Positions 1-6,843 are shown, counted from the stretch's first letter. The stretch is DNA of 11,337 nt from Candidatus Hydrogenedentota bacterium (GCA_030430835.1 JAUIKJ010000054.1:1-11337); one strand, 5' to 3'. Translations and numbers: made by a program. Notes: a model not told the origin generated them from the sequence alone.

Positions 1-177
1 CCCTTTGAAGGGGGTGTCCGAAGGACGGGGGATGTCGGGGCGTTGGCGATGACCGGTTATTCCCAGCCATCGCGGGAGTCGACATCCTCCTAAATCCCCC
101 TTCAAAGGGGGACTTTGAGAGGACTGAGTGACGGTTCGAAATGCACTTCGGATTTCTGTCCCCCTTTGAAGGGGGAC
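1..177. repeat. Left cluster of palindromic intergenic repeats (three copies, first truncated)
   Basis: Three copies of an imperfect palindrome with CCCCCTT/AAGGGGG arms are visible. Copy A is cut by the window edge (1-14). Copy B has its core at 96-111 and copy C at 160-175, where the arms extend to GTCCCCCTT/AAGGGGGAC. A and C read in one orientation (TTTGAA centre) and B in the other (TTCAAA). Copy A is followed by a small hairpin, GTCC-gaa-GGAC (16-26). A further arm, 27-36, pairs with 81-90 (9 of 10), so 1-111 can fold back on itself. Core starts are spaced 97 then 64 bp. The second cluster at 7851-8041 uses the same two spacings. This looks like a REP/BIME-like or MITE-like family; no transposase is encoded here. 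It lies upstream of the heme protein gene. Confidence 0.85.
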
Positions 178-216
178 CTTAGATGCGTGTCGGTGCGATG
201 CCGCGTGCGGGTTGTC

Positions 217-240
217 TATACTCCGAGGAAGCCTAAGGAA
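217..240 (+). promoter_or_regulatory. Possible -10 box and Shine-Dalgarno for the heme protein gene
   Basis: TATACT at 217-222 resembles a sigma-70 -10 box and lies 25 bp before the ATG at 248. No good -35 box is seen at the usual distance (194-199 reads TGCGAT). AAGGAA at 235-240 is a Shine-Dalgarno sequence 7 bp before that ATG, and it supports the ATG over the in-frame TTG at 212. The promoter call is weak; the ribosome-binding site is better supported. Confidence 0.4.
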
Positions 241-247
241 TTCTCCC

Positions 248-3200
248 ATGAAACGACTGCTCCCGCTTTTTCTGCTCCTTGTTTCGGCACCCGAGCTACA
301 TGCCGCGGAGGATCCGCTGGCGTCCTTTGTGCTCCATCCGGATTTTGAGATCGAACTGGTGGCCATTGAGCCCAATGTGATTGATCCGGTGGATATCGAG
401 TGGGACGAGCATGGGCGGATGTATGTCTGCGAGATGCCGGGCTATCCCTTTCCGAAGGTGCCGGGGCGCATCGTGATTCTGGAGGATGAAGATGGTGACG
501 GGGTGTATGAGAAACGGACGGTTTATGCCGAAGGATTCAAGGTCGCCGATTCGATTCTCCCCTACAACGGCGGCTTCCTCGTCGCCTCGCCGCCGGAACT
601 GGTCTTCGTGAAGGATACGGACGGCGACGATGTGGCGGATGTCTACGAGACCATGATGGAGGGCTTCTCGCTCGGGAACACGCAGCACAATTACAACGGC
701 CTGACCTGGGGCCTGGACAACTGGGTCTACGCGGCGAATGGCGGCAACTCGGGATCGCCCTATTTCGTGGGGGACGAGGAGAACCGGGTGCCGATCCAGT
801 GGCAGGATTTCCGCTTTGACCCGCGTAACCGGAAACTCGAAACGACCGGTGTGAGCACCGGCGGCTTCGGTATCGCGCTGGACGATTGGGACAATTACTT
901 CGGCACGCACAACCTGGTGCACATCCAGCACATGGTCTTCCCCAGCCGCTACTTGGAGGGGATTGACGAACTGGACAAGAACACCCTGGTCAACATCTCC
1001 GACCACGAGGAGAACGGCACCGCGCGGGTCTACGCCATCGGCGAGCAGGAGACGCGCGTGAACCATCCGGAGCAGTCGGGCTATTTCTCCGGCGCCTGCG
1101 GTATCGCCTGCTACAACGGCGGCGCCTTCCCCGAGGAATACCACGGCAACATCTTCGTGTGCGACGTGGTGCTCAACGCGATCCACCGCGACGTGCTCAC
1201 GCCCAAGGGCACCACCTTCACCGCGTCGCGCGGGCGCGAGGGGGTCGAGTTCCTTGCATCGAGCGACCGCAGCTTTCGTCCGGTGAATATCTGCATCGGC
1301 CCCGACGGCGCGATGTATGTCGCGGACATGCACCGCGAGGTGATCGAGCATCCCGAATGGATCCCGGATGAGATCGAGGAGAACATGGACCTCGAAGCGG
1401 GGAAGGACCAGGGGCGGATCTATCGTATCGTGCCGAAGGGCGGGTTGCCGAAGGTGGACGTGGACTTCAGCCGGGACGATTTGGAGGGGGCTGTGGAAGC
1501 CTTGGGGCACCCGAACCGCTGGTGGCGGAGTACCGCGCAGCGGTTGTTGGTGGAGTGGGAGGAGCAAAAAACAATACAACAAGTTCTCAAGGTCATGAAT
1601 GCCGGAGATGCACGCGCCAAGGCACACGGCCTCTGGACGCTCAACGCTCTCGGTGATCTTAATTCCCAAGACATAAAGTCTTGTCTGCTTGTGGGCGAAC
1701 ACGGACTTACGTCTCAAGCGCTGTATATTTCCGAATTGTTCTTGAAGGAAAACGAAAAAGACGAAGAGCTGTTGCAGCCGTTGATCAAAACGATTTCTAC
1801 CTTGCCGACCGATCAAGATGCCCGCGCGAACCTACAGCGTGCGTTGTTATATTCCACAATGTTTCAGATAGATGAACTCACGGCAACGGACGAGCCACTT
1901 TGGTTCTTGGTTGCTCCGCTGGCGCACCGGTTTCAATCGGACACGAGTTTGGAAAAGGCTGTGCTCGCTGCGTTATACCGTGCACCCGTTGACGAATCGA
2001 ATGTTCCTCTGTACCACGCAGCGACGTGGGGATACGTACTTCCAGAATTCGTCGATGAAGGATCTGGACCTGCATCTTCCGGGTTTTCAAAGAAGGCCGC
2101 AGAGATGTTGTGGAATCGCGGCGGAGTTGCTGAAGCGGCCCGTTTGTTAGAGACGTATCTCGATTTTGAAGGACGCCGCCAAGCTTGGTACGAGGAGCAC
2201 CCGAATCGAGGCCCATCGATATTGGACGAAATCGTACAAGGGCAAGCCATTACGAAAGGTATTCCATCGTATGGTGATGTGTTGACCCCCACAAGCTACT
2301 ACATCGACGGCCTCGCGGCCGGCGCGAACGCGAAGTACCTCGCCGAAGACCCCGAAGGCGCGGCGGCATTCGAGGAACAACTCGCAAAGCTGGCGGCGAC
2401 GGAGCCGGGGAGTGACTTGTGGCGCGCGGCGTTGAATCTGGGGCGGAAGCTGGGACGTGAACTCGACGCGGGACAGCGCGAGGTGCTGCTGGCGCGCGGT
2501 GTGGCGCGGGCAGCGGATGCCGATGCGGAAACGGAAGCGCGGCTGAATGCGCTGGAGCTGGCGGCGTACCTGCCCTTTGAGGACCGGCGCGAAACGCTCT
2601 TCGCGCTGCTGGATACGCGGGGTCCGGCGGAGGTGCAGCGGGCGGCGATGGAGCAGATCGCGGACGATGGCGGGCTGCCGGAGGCGGAGCGGCTGGTGGG
2701 GATGTGGCGCGATCTGGGCACAGGGGTGCGGCGGCGCGCGGCGGATTTCCTTTTGTACAAGCGCGGGCATCATCCGCTGCTGCTCTCCGCGCTGGAGGAT
2801 GGGCGCGTGCCGATTGGGCAGCTCAACCTGGATCTTGAACGGCGGCGGCACCTGTTGCGTTCGCGGGACAAGGACACCCGAACACGGGCCGCGGCCTTGT
2901 TTACGGATGCGGGGGTGGTGACGCGCGGCGCGGCGATTGAGAAGATGCGCCCGGCGCTGGAACTCGCGGGCGACCCGGTGCGCGGCGCGGCGTTCTTTGC
3001 GGAGACCTGCGCGCAGTGTCACCGCAAAGGCGCCATCGGGCACGACGTGGGGCCGAACCTGACGGAGATCTACCGGAAGAGCAAGGAGACGCTGATCCAC
3101 GACATCCTCGATCCGAACGCGGGCGTGGAGCCGCAGTACCTGAGCTACACCATCGAACTCGCGGACGCGGATCTCGACGAGGACGATCTGGTGAGCGGCA

Positions 3201-3388
3201 TGGTGGTGGAAGAGAGCGCGTCGCAGGTGACGCTGCGCCAGGCGAACGCGATCGACGTGGCGGTGCCGCGCGACCGGATCAAGTCGATGACCACGAGCGG
3301 CTTGTCGCTGATGCCGGAGGAATTGGAGGCGGGGCTTGATCCCCAGGCCTTCGCGGACTTGCTGGCGTATTTGCAGCAGGTTGAGTAG
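248..3388 (+). CDS. Secreted membrane-bound dehydrogenase-type beta-propeller, HEAT repeat and heme-binding protein (PVC type)
   Basis: The 1046-aa protein starts at ATG 248, with AAGGAA upstream and a clear signal peptide (about residues 1-20, ending LHAA), so it is exported. Residues ~25-400 match the 'putative membrane-bound dehydrogenase' propeller (TIGR02604 type). This part carries two acidic loops resembling EF-hand calcium sites: D80-x-D82-x-D84-G-x-x-E88 and D123-x-D125-x-D127-x-x-x-D131. It ends near GRIYRIVP. Residues ~410-900 are helical and HEAT-like. The C-terminus is the Pirellula/Verrucomicrobium-type heme domain (TIGR02603 type), with CAQCH at 921-925, GPNLT after it, and SLMPE (M1022) as candidate distal ligand. 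These proteins are thought to be periplasmic oxidoreductases, often for sugars or other alcohols; the substrate is unknown. Residues ~440-681 are encoded by DNA of lower GC, without a frame break. Family assignment is firm; exact reaction is not. Confidence 0.9.
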   Translation: MKRLLPLFLLLVSAPELHAAEDPLASFVLHPDFEIELVAIEPNVIDPVDIEWDEHGRMYVCEMPGYPFPKVPGRIVILEDEDGDGVYEKRTVYAEGFKVADSILPYNGGFLVASPPELVFVKDTDGDDVADVYETMMEGFSLGNTQHNYNGLTWGLDNWVYAANGGNSGSPYFVGDEENRVPIQWQDFRFDPRNRKLETTGVSTGGFGIALDDWDNYFGTHNLVHIQHMVFPSRYLEGIDELDKNTLVNISDHEENGTARVYAIGEQETRVNHPEQSGYFSGACGIACYNGGAFPEEYHGNIFVCDVVLNAIHRDVLTPKGTTFTASRGREGVEFLASSDRSFRPVNICIGPDGAMYVADMHREVIEHPEWIPDEIEENMDLEAGKDQGRIYRIVPKGGLPKVDVDFSRDDLEGAVEALGHPNRWWRSTAQRLLVEWEEQKTIQQVLKVMNAGDARAKAHGLWTLNALGDLNSQDIKSCLLVGEHGLTSQALYISELFLKENEKDEELLQPLIKTISTLPTDQDARANLQRALLYSTMFQIDELTATDEPLWFLVAPLAHRFQSDTSLEKAVLAALYRAPVDESNVPLYHAATWGYVLPEFVDEGSGPASSGFSKKAAEMLWNRGGVAEAARLLETYLDFEGRRQAWYEEHPNRGPSILDEIVQGQAITKGIPSYGDVLTPTSYYIDGLAAGANAKYLAEDPEGAAAFEEQLAKLAATEPGSDLWRAALNLGRKLGRELDAGQREVLLARGVARAADADAETEARLNALELAAYLPFEDRRETLFALLDTRGPAEVQRAAMEQIADDGGLPEAERLVGMWRDLGTGVRRRAADFLLYKRGHHPLLLSALEDGRVPIGQLNLDLERRRHLLRSRDKDTRTRAAALFTDAGVVTRGAAIEKMRPALELAGDPVRGAAFFAETCAQCHRKGAIGHDVGPNLTEIYRKSKETLIHDILDPNAGVEPQYLSYTIELADADLDEDDLVSGMVVEESASQVTLRQANAIDVAVPRDRIKSMTTSGLSLMPEELEAGLDPQAFADLLAYLQQVE
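1565..2290 (+). other. Low-GC segment inside the heme protein gene
   Basis: Eight 60-base blocks counted by hand between 1561 and 2280 average about 49% GC. Four flanking blocks (901, 1261, 2401, 2581) average about 67%. Codon choice changes with it: AAA, CAA, ATA, TTG and GCA become common, then GC-ending codons return near 2290. The reading frame stays open across both edges. The segment covers residues ~440-681 in the HEAT-like middle of the protein. It may be a recombined allele segment, an inserted repeat block, or a stretch with different codon selection. The edges are approximate. Confidence 0.7.
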
Positions 3389-3428
3389 CGGCGCGGGGTC
3401 TTCTTGAGACCTTCGGTCGATCGGGTGA

Positions 3429-3446
3429 GCGGGTCGGGAGACCCGC
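3429..3446. repeat. Small GC-rich hairpin downstream of the heme protein gene
   Basis: GCGGGTC (3429-3435) and GACCCGC (3440-3446) form a perfect 7-bp stem with a 4-base loop, about 40 bp after the stop codon at 3388. There is no following T tract, so it is not a classical intrinsic terminator. It could still slow or protect the end of the transcript, or be a remnant of an interspersed palindrome. Confidence 0.6.
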
Positions 3447-3501
3447 CCACAACTGGGAGGGGGACCCCGGAACCCGGACCCAGGACGAGCGCGCCTCCCC
3501 G

Positions 3502-3556
3502 TGTCATCTCGACCATCGGGAGAGATCCAAGACCTCTCCCGATGGTCGAGGTGACA
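3502..3556. repeat. Long inverted repeat, 23-bp arms, in the convergent intergenic region
   Basis: The left arm 3502-3524 (starts TGTCATCTCGACC) is the reverse complement of 3534-3556, with one difference at 3507/3551 and a 9-base loop. In a plus-strand RNA that pair is U-G, so all 23 pairs can form; a minus-strand RNA would have one A-C mismatch. There is no T tract. The wording (TCATCTCGACC...GGTCGAGGTGACA) recalls an interspersed palindrome type I remember from several bacterial genomes. It sits between the 3' ends of the heme protein and glycosyltransferase genes and may work as a bidirectional transcript end. Confidence 0.8.
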
Positions 3557-3596
3557 GAGGATGGTCGAAGCACCAAGAAGACGTCGTCGGCGTTTC

Positions 3597-3616
3597 AGCG
3601 CGTAGCGCTACGCGCT
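3597..3616. repeat. Perfect 20-bp palindrome over the glycosyltransferase stop codon
   Basis: Positions 3597-3616 equal their own reverse complement (AGCGCGTAGC followed by its mirror). The minus-strand stop codon TAG of the glycosyltransferase (3610-3608) lies inside it. As a hairpin it gives an 8-bp stem with a 4-base GCGC loop. Together with the inverted repeat at 3502-3556 it may mark the end of the minus-strand operon. No T tract follows on the minus strand. Confidence 0.75.
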
Positions 3617-4411
3617 CGGGTGCGAATCGTCCGGTGCCGGGTTGCCGGGGGCCTTGTTCTCGAGCATGAGGTCGTCGAGGATCAGCAGGCGCTCGAACCA
3701 GATCATGAGCAGGGTGCAGAGGTAGCGGCGGCCCATCTTACGCAGGCGCAGGTTGGATTGGCCCCAGGTGCGGCCGGACCAGGTGATGGGGATCTGCGCG
3801 ATGCGGTAGTGGCGGACCAGCGTGCTCAACGACATCTCGATGGTGACGTTGAAGTGCGCCGCCTGAAGCGGGCTGATGCTCTCGACGACGTGGCGACGGT
3901 AGACCTTGAAGGCGTTGGTGAGGTCGTTGAAGCGGGTCATGAAGAGCAGTTGCATGCCGTAGGTGACGATGCGGTTCACCACCAGTTTCACCGGCGGGTA
4001 GTGGGTGACCTTACCGCCGCGCATGAAGCGCGAACCGAAGACGGCGTCGTAGCCCTCCTCGATCTTCCGGTAACAGCGGACCACGTCCTTCGGATTGTCC
4101 GAGCTGTCGGCCATGTTGATCGCCAGCACGTCGCCGGTGAAGTGATAGATACCGCAGCGCACCGCGCGCCCCAGCCCACCCGGCGGCAGGTTGTGGACCA
4201 GCCGCAATTCCGGCATCTGCGCCATCGCCGCCTCCACCACCTGGGGCGTGTCGTCCGTGCTGTTGTCATTGACCACGAGCAGCTCGAAGGGGATGGCCTC
4301 GCCGCGCAGTTCCGTGGCCAGGCGTTCGAGGGTCGGGATGATGTTCTCCGACTCGTTGTACGCCGGAATCAGAACCGTGAGCTTCAAGGTATTGCGCGGC
4401 GACTCAGGCAT
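3608..4411 (-). CDS. Family 2 glycosyltransferase, dolichyl/polyprenyl-phosphate-mannose-synthase-like
   Basis: This 267-aa protein is a GT-A fold glycosyltransferase of the DPM/DPG-synthase-like group, which moves a sugar from a nucleotide donor, often to a polyprenyl phosphate at the inner face of the membrane. Visible motifs are the N-terminal strand with PAYNESENI (16-24), VNDNSTDDT (47-55), MADSSDNP (100-107) where the group usually has a MDADxxxxP-like metal motif, GSRFMRGG, and a C-terminal WGxSNLRLRKMGRRY basic stretch. No C-terminal membrane domain is obvious, which is common for soluble or peripheral members. I chose the ATG at 4411. An in-frame start at 4474 would overlap the epimerase gene and add 21 residues unlike the family. 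The gene starts 7 bp after the epimerase stop, so the two are probably co-transcribed and translationally coupled. There is no strong Shine-Dalgarno sequence. Sugar and acceptor are unknown. Confidence 0.88.
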   Translation of the reverse strand: MPESPRNTLKLTVLIPAYNESENIIPTLERLATELRGEAIPFELLVVNDNSTDDTPQVVEAAMAQMPELRLVHNLPPGGLGRAVRCGIYHFTGDVLAINMADSSDNPKDVVRCYRKIEEGYDAVFGSRFMRGGKVTHYPPVKLVVNRIVTYGMQLLFMTRFNDLTNAFKVYRRHVVESISPLQAAHFNVTIEMSLSTLVRHYRIAQIPITWSGRTWGQSNLRLRKMGRRYLCTLLMIWFERLLILDDLMLENKAPGNPAPDDSHPSA

Positions 4412-4418
4412 GGGAGTA

Positions 4419-5480
4419 CTATACCCGGCCTTCGAGGCCGTGGTAGATCTCCTCGAGGATCGCGCGGACGTCATAGCGGTATTTCCAGTCCGGGTAGTGC
4501 GCCTGAAACTTCCGCACGTCGCCGATCCACCAGATGTGATCGCCGATGCGGTTGTCGTCGAGGTAGGTGATATCCATCTTCTTGCCGGTGATTGCTTCGC
4601 AGAGCGCGATGGCTTCCTGCATCGAGCAGTTGCTGTGCCGGCTGCCGCCGATGTTGTAGACCTCGGCCACGCGCGGCGCGGCGGCGACTTGCGCGAAGCA
4701 TTCGATCAGATCGCTGGCGTGGATATTGTCGCGGACCTGCTTCCCCTTGTAGCCGAAGATGCGGTAGGGCCGCCCGGTCATCGCGCATTTCATGAGATAC
4801 GACAGGAAACCGTGAAGTTCCGCGCCACTGTGGCCCGGACCGGTGAGGCATCCGCCACGGAAGATCGCCGTCTTCATCCCGAAGTAGCGGCCATACTCCT
4901 GCACCATCACATCCGCCGCCACCTTCGACGCGCCAAAGACCGAGTGCTTGCACTGGTCAATCGACATCGTCTCGTCGATACCGTGCTCCGCCCAGGGGTG
5001 CGCCGGGTCCAGTTCCCAGCGGGTCTCCTGTTCGATCAGCGGCAGTTCGTTCGGCGCATCGCCGTACACTTTGTTCGTCGAGGTGAAGATGAAGGGCGCT
5101 TCCGGCGCGTGGTGCCGTGTCATCTCCAGCAGGTGCAGCGTACCCGTGGCGTTCACGCCAAAGTCCGTCAGCGGTTCCTGCGCCGCCCAGTCGTGGCTCG
5201 GCTGCGCCGCCGTGTGCACGATGAGATCGATGCCGCCGCTGTATTGGTGGAAGATGCGGTTGAGCGCGTCGAAGTCGCGGATATCCGCATCGTGGTGGAC
5301 ATAGCCCGGGCATTCCTCCGCGAGGCGTTCCGCCGACCACTTGGTCGAGGCCTCCGCGCCGAAGAAATAGGCGCGCATGTCGTTGTCGATCCCGACCACG
5401 TCGTGCCCGTCGCCCGCAAAGCGCCGGACCGTCTCCGCGCCAATCAACCCGGCCGAGCCGGTTACAAGTACAACACCCAT
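4419..5480 (-). CDS. NAD-dependent epimerase/dehydratase, CDP-tyvelose 2-epimerase-like, with FxxxK in place of YxxxK
   Basis: This 353-aa extended SDR protein has the NAD-binding motif TGSAGLIG (7-14), an acidic residue after strand 2 (GIDND), DADIRD, HTAAQPSHD, STNKVYGD and GGCLTGPGHSG. The last motif is like RfbE-type CDP-tyvelose/CDP-paratose 2-epimerases, which invert C2 of a CDP-3,6-dideoxyhexose. The usual catalytic Tyr of YxxxK is Phe182 here (TTT codon, complement of 4935-4937) while Lys186 is kept, in SVFGASK. I recall related proteins with a similar FGxSK, so this may be a subfamily trait rather than decay. The reaction could therefore differ from classical SDR epimerases. The start ATG at 5480 has GGTGG (5489-5485) upstream. 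It is the first gene of a two-gene unit with the glycosyltransferase and is divergent from the second epimerase. Family is sure; substrate is not. Confidence 0.88.
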   Translation of the reverse strand: MGVVLVTGSAGLIGAETVRRFAGDGHDVVGIDNDMRAYFFGAEASTKWSAERLAEECPGYVHHDADIRDFDALNRIFHQYSGGIDLIVHTAAQPSHDWAAQEPLTDFGVNATGTLHLLEMTRHHAPEAPFIFTSTNKVYGDAPNELPLIEQETRWELDPAHPWAEHGIDETMSIDQCKHSVFGASKVAADVMVQEYGRYFGMKTAIFRGGCLTGPGHSGAELHGFLSYLMKCAMTGRPYRIFGYKGKQVRDNIHASDLIECFAQVAAAPRVAEVYNIGGSRHSNCSMQEAIALCEAITGKKMDITYLDDNRIGDHIWWIGDVRKFQAHYPDWKYRYDVRAILEEIYHGLEGRV

Positions 5481-5484
5481 GAAT

Positions 5485-5517
5485 CCACCCTGGTTACTGG
5501 TTCGTTCAGCGATTCTA
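5485..5517 (-). promoter_or_regulatory. Possible -10 box and ribosome-binding site for the epimerase-glycosyltransferase unit
   Basis: On the minus strand, TAGAAT (5517-5512) matches the sigma-70 -10 consensus at five of six bases and lies about 31 bases before the ATG at 5480. GGTGG (5489-5485) fits a Shine-Dalgarno site 4 bases before that ATG. I see no convincing -35 box at the normal distance, so the promoter call is tentative. Confidence 0.35.
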
Positions 5518-5597
5518 ACGAAGCCACGCGTGTCGCGCCACTCAGGGGCGCGTATTGGTGTCAGGCGGCGTTTTGAAGGCTCTGCGATTGATGCCTA

Positions 5598-5626
5598 TTG
5601 CGTAACCCATCCGTTCCCGCTACGAT
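5598..5626 (+). promoter_or_regulatory. Possible promoter giving a leaderless transcript of the second epimerase gene
   Basis: TTGCGT (5598-5603), a 17-bp spacer and TACGAT (5621-5626) form a moderate sigma-70-like pair. Transcription from it would begin at about 5632-5634, which is the ATG at 5634 itself. No Shine-Dalgarno sequence precedes that ATG (it is preceded by CCCTCC), which is consistent with a leaderless mRNA. The boxes are far from consensus, so this is tentative. Confidence 0.3.
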
Positions 5627-5633
5627 TCCCTCC

Positions 5634-6698
5634 ATGAACACCATCCTCATCACCGGCGGTGCCGGCTTCGTCGGGGCCACGCTGGCGCTGGGGCTGAAGG
5701 CTTCGCGGCCGGAGGCCCGCGTTGTGGCGCTGGACAACCTGAAGCGGCGCGGCGCGGAGTTGAACCTGCCGCGGCTCAAGGCGGGCGGCGTCGAGTTTGT
5801 CCACGGCGACATCCGGCAGGAGGCCGACCTCGCGGAAGCGGGACCCGCCGATCTGCTGATCGAATGCAGCGCGGAGCCGTCCGTCCTCGCGGGTTATGGC
5901 GGGTCACCGCGCTATGTAATCGATACGAACCTCGCGGGCACGATCAATTGCCTCGAGCACGCGCGGCAACACGGGTCGGCCGTGATCTTCCTGTCCACCA
6001 GCCGGGTTTATCCCATCGCCGCGCTCAGCGCCCTGCAATATCACGAAACCGAGACACGGCTGGATCTGGAGCCCGCGCAGGCATTGCCCGGCGCATCGGG
6101 CGCGGGCATTGCAGAGTCCTTTCCCCTCGAAGGCGCGCGTTCGCTCTACGGTGCGACGAAGCTCGCCTCGGAACTTATCCTCGCCGAGTACGGCGCGATG
6201 TATGGCCTGCGTACCATCGTGAACCGTTGCGGCGTGCTCACCGGCCCGTGGCAGATGGGCAAGGCGGATCAGGGCGTCGTGGTGTTGTGGGCAGCGCGGC
6301 ACCACTTTGGCGGTGCGCTGAAATATATCGGCTACGGCGGCTCCGGCAAGCAGGTGCGCGACGTGTTGCACATCGACGATCTCTTGCGGCTCATCGAAGT
6401 ACAGATCGATCGGCTCGACGATCTCTCCGGCCACACCTTCAATGTCGGTGGCGGCCGCGAGGTAAGTGTCTCCCTGCAGGAGCTCACGGCCCTGTGCCGC
6501 GAGCACACCGGCAAGACGATCACCATCGCTTCCGAAGCCGAGACGCGGCAGGCCGACGTGCCGGTCTACATCACCGACAACGCGCGCATCACCGAAGCGA
6601 CCGGCTGGCGGCCGGCGAAATCGGTGGACGACATCGTGGCGGACATCGCGCGCTGGCTGCGCGACGAGGAAAATTCTTTACAAAGCATCCTGGCGTGA
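5634..6698 (+). CDS. NAD-dependent epimerase/dehydratase, CDP-paratose 2-epimerase-like
   Basis: The 354-aa protein is an extended SDR enzyme. It shows TGGAGFVG (7-14) for NAD binding, ALDNLKRRG after strand 2, CSAEPSV, NLAGTINCLEHAR, STSRVYP, the intact catalytic SLYGATK (Tyr172, Lys176), NRCGVLTGPWQMGK, GKQVRD and FNVGGG. The NRCGV...GPWQMGK...DQG pattern is what I know from proteins annotated as CDP-paratose 2-epimerase. The likely role is epimerisation of a nucleotide-sugar in the cytoplasm for surface polysaccharide. I chose ATG 5634 because TGGAGFVG then begins at the normal distance; an upstream TTG (5598) would add 12 unlikely residues. It is divergent from the other epimerase with 153 bp between them. 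The two share the fold but differ clearly in motifs, so they are distant homologues rather than a recent duplication. Substrate is inferred only. Confidence 0.88.
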   Translation: MNTILITGGAGFVGATLALGLKASRPEARVVALDNLKRRGAELNLPRLKAGGVEFVHGDIRQEADLAEAGPADLLIECSAEPSVLAGYGGSPRYVIDTNLAGTINCLEHARQHGSAVIFLSTSRVYPIAALSALQYHETETRLDLEPAQALPGASGAGIAESFPLEGARSLYGATKLASELILAEYGAMYGLRTIVNRCGVLTGPWQMGKADQGVVVLWAARHHFGGALKYIGYGGSGKQVRDVLHIDDLLRLIEVQIDRLDDLSGHTFNVGGGREVSVSLQELTALCREHTGKTITIASEAETRQADVPVYITDNARITEATGWRPAKSVDDIVADIARWLRDEENSLQSILA

Positions 6699-6772
6699 TT
6701 CGTTTCGCATAACCACATCCGTGTGTTTCGACTTTCCCGCTGTTTACGAAGTGTGAAATTCCGTCAAATCTG

Positions 6773-6801
6773 TTGACCGTTTACTTTTGCGATGGTATAG
6801 T
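6773..6801 (+). promoter_or_regulatory. Strong sigma-70 type promoter of the pilin-like gene
   Basis: TTGACC (6773-6778), an exact 17-bp spacer and TATAGT (6796-6801) each match consensus at five of six bases. Predicted transcription start is near 6808, giving a leader of about 36 bases with GGAG (6832-6835) 8 bases before the ATG at 6844. The surrounding 6699-6843 is AT-richer than the genes. This is the best promoter in the window. Confidence 0.75.
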
Positions 6802-6843
6802 CTGTAGGTGGAATCTACCCCAAAAAGGCTTGGAGTGACTTTT

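Noticed and set aside
46..73. Inner stem GCGATG (46-51) with CATCGC (68-73) in the left repeat unit
   Set aside because: The matching positions in the right cluster (7976-7981 and 7998-8003) do not pair, so it is probably chance.
296..1816. 506-codon open frame on the minus strand opposite the heme protein gene
   Set aside because: It mirrors the codon bias of the plus-strand gene, has no recognisable domain, and the plus-strand protein has a signal peptide and clear family motifs throughout this stretch.
1565..2290. Insertion of a separate gene or a frameshift in the heme protein gene
   Set aside because: The frame is open across both edges and the protein reads as one helical region, so only a composition change is supported.
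2147..3100. 317-codon minus-strand open frame
   Set aside because: Arg- and Pro-rich low-complexity translation opposite the HEAT and heme region; a shadow of the GC-rich gene.
3389..3607. Classical intrinsic terminator
   Set aside because: The hairpins here have no T tract on either strand.
3404..5576. Two long plus-strand open frames (3404-4570 and 4191-5576)
   Set aside because: They lie opposite the glycosyltransferase and epimerase genes, whose motifs are unambiguous, and their translations are His/Arg/Val-rich without domains.
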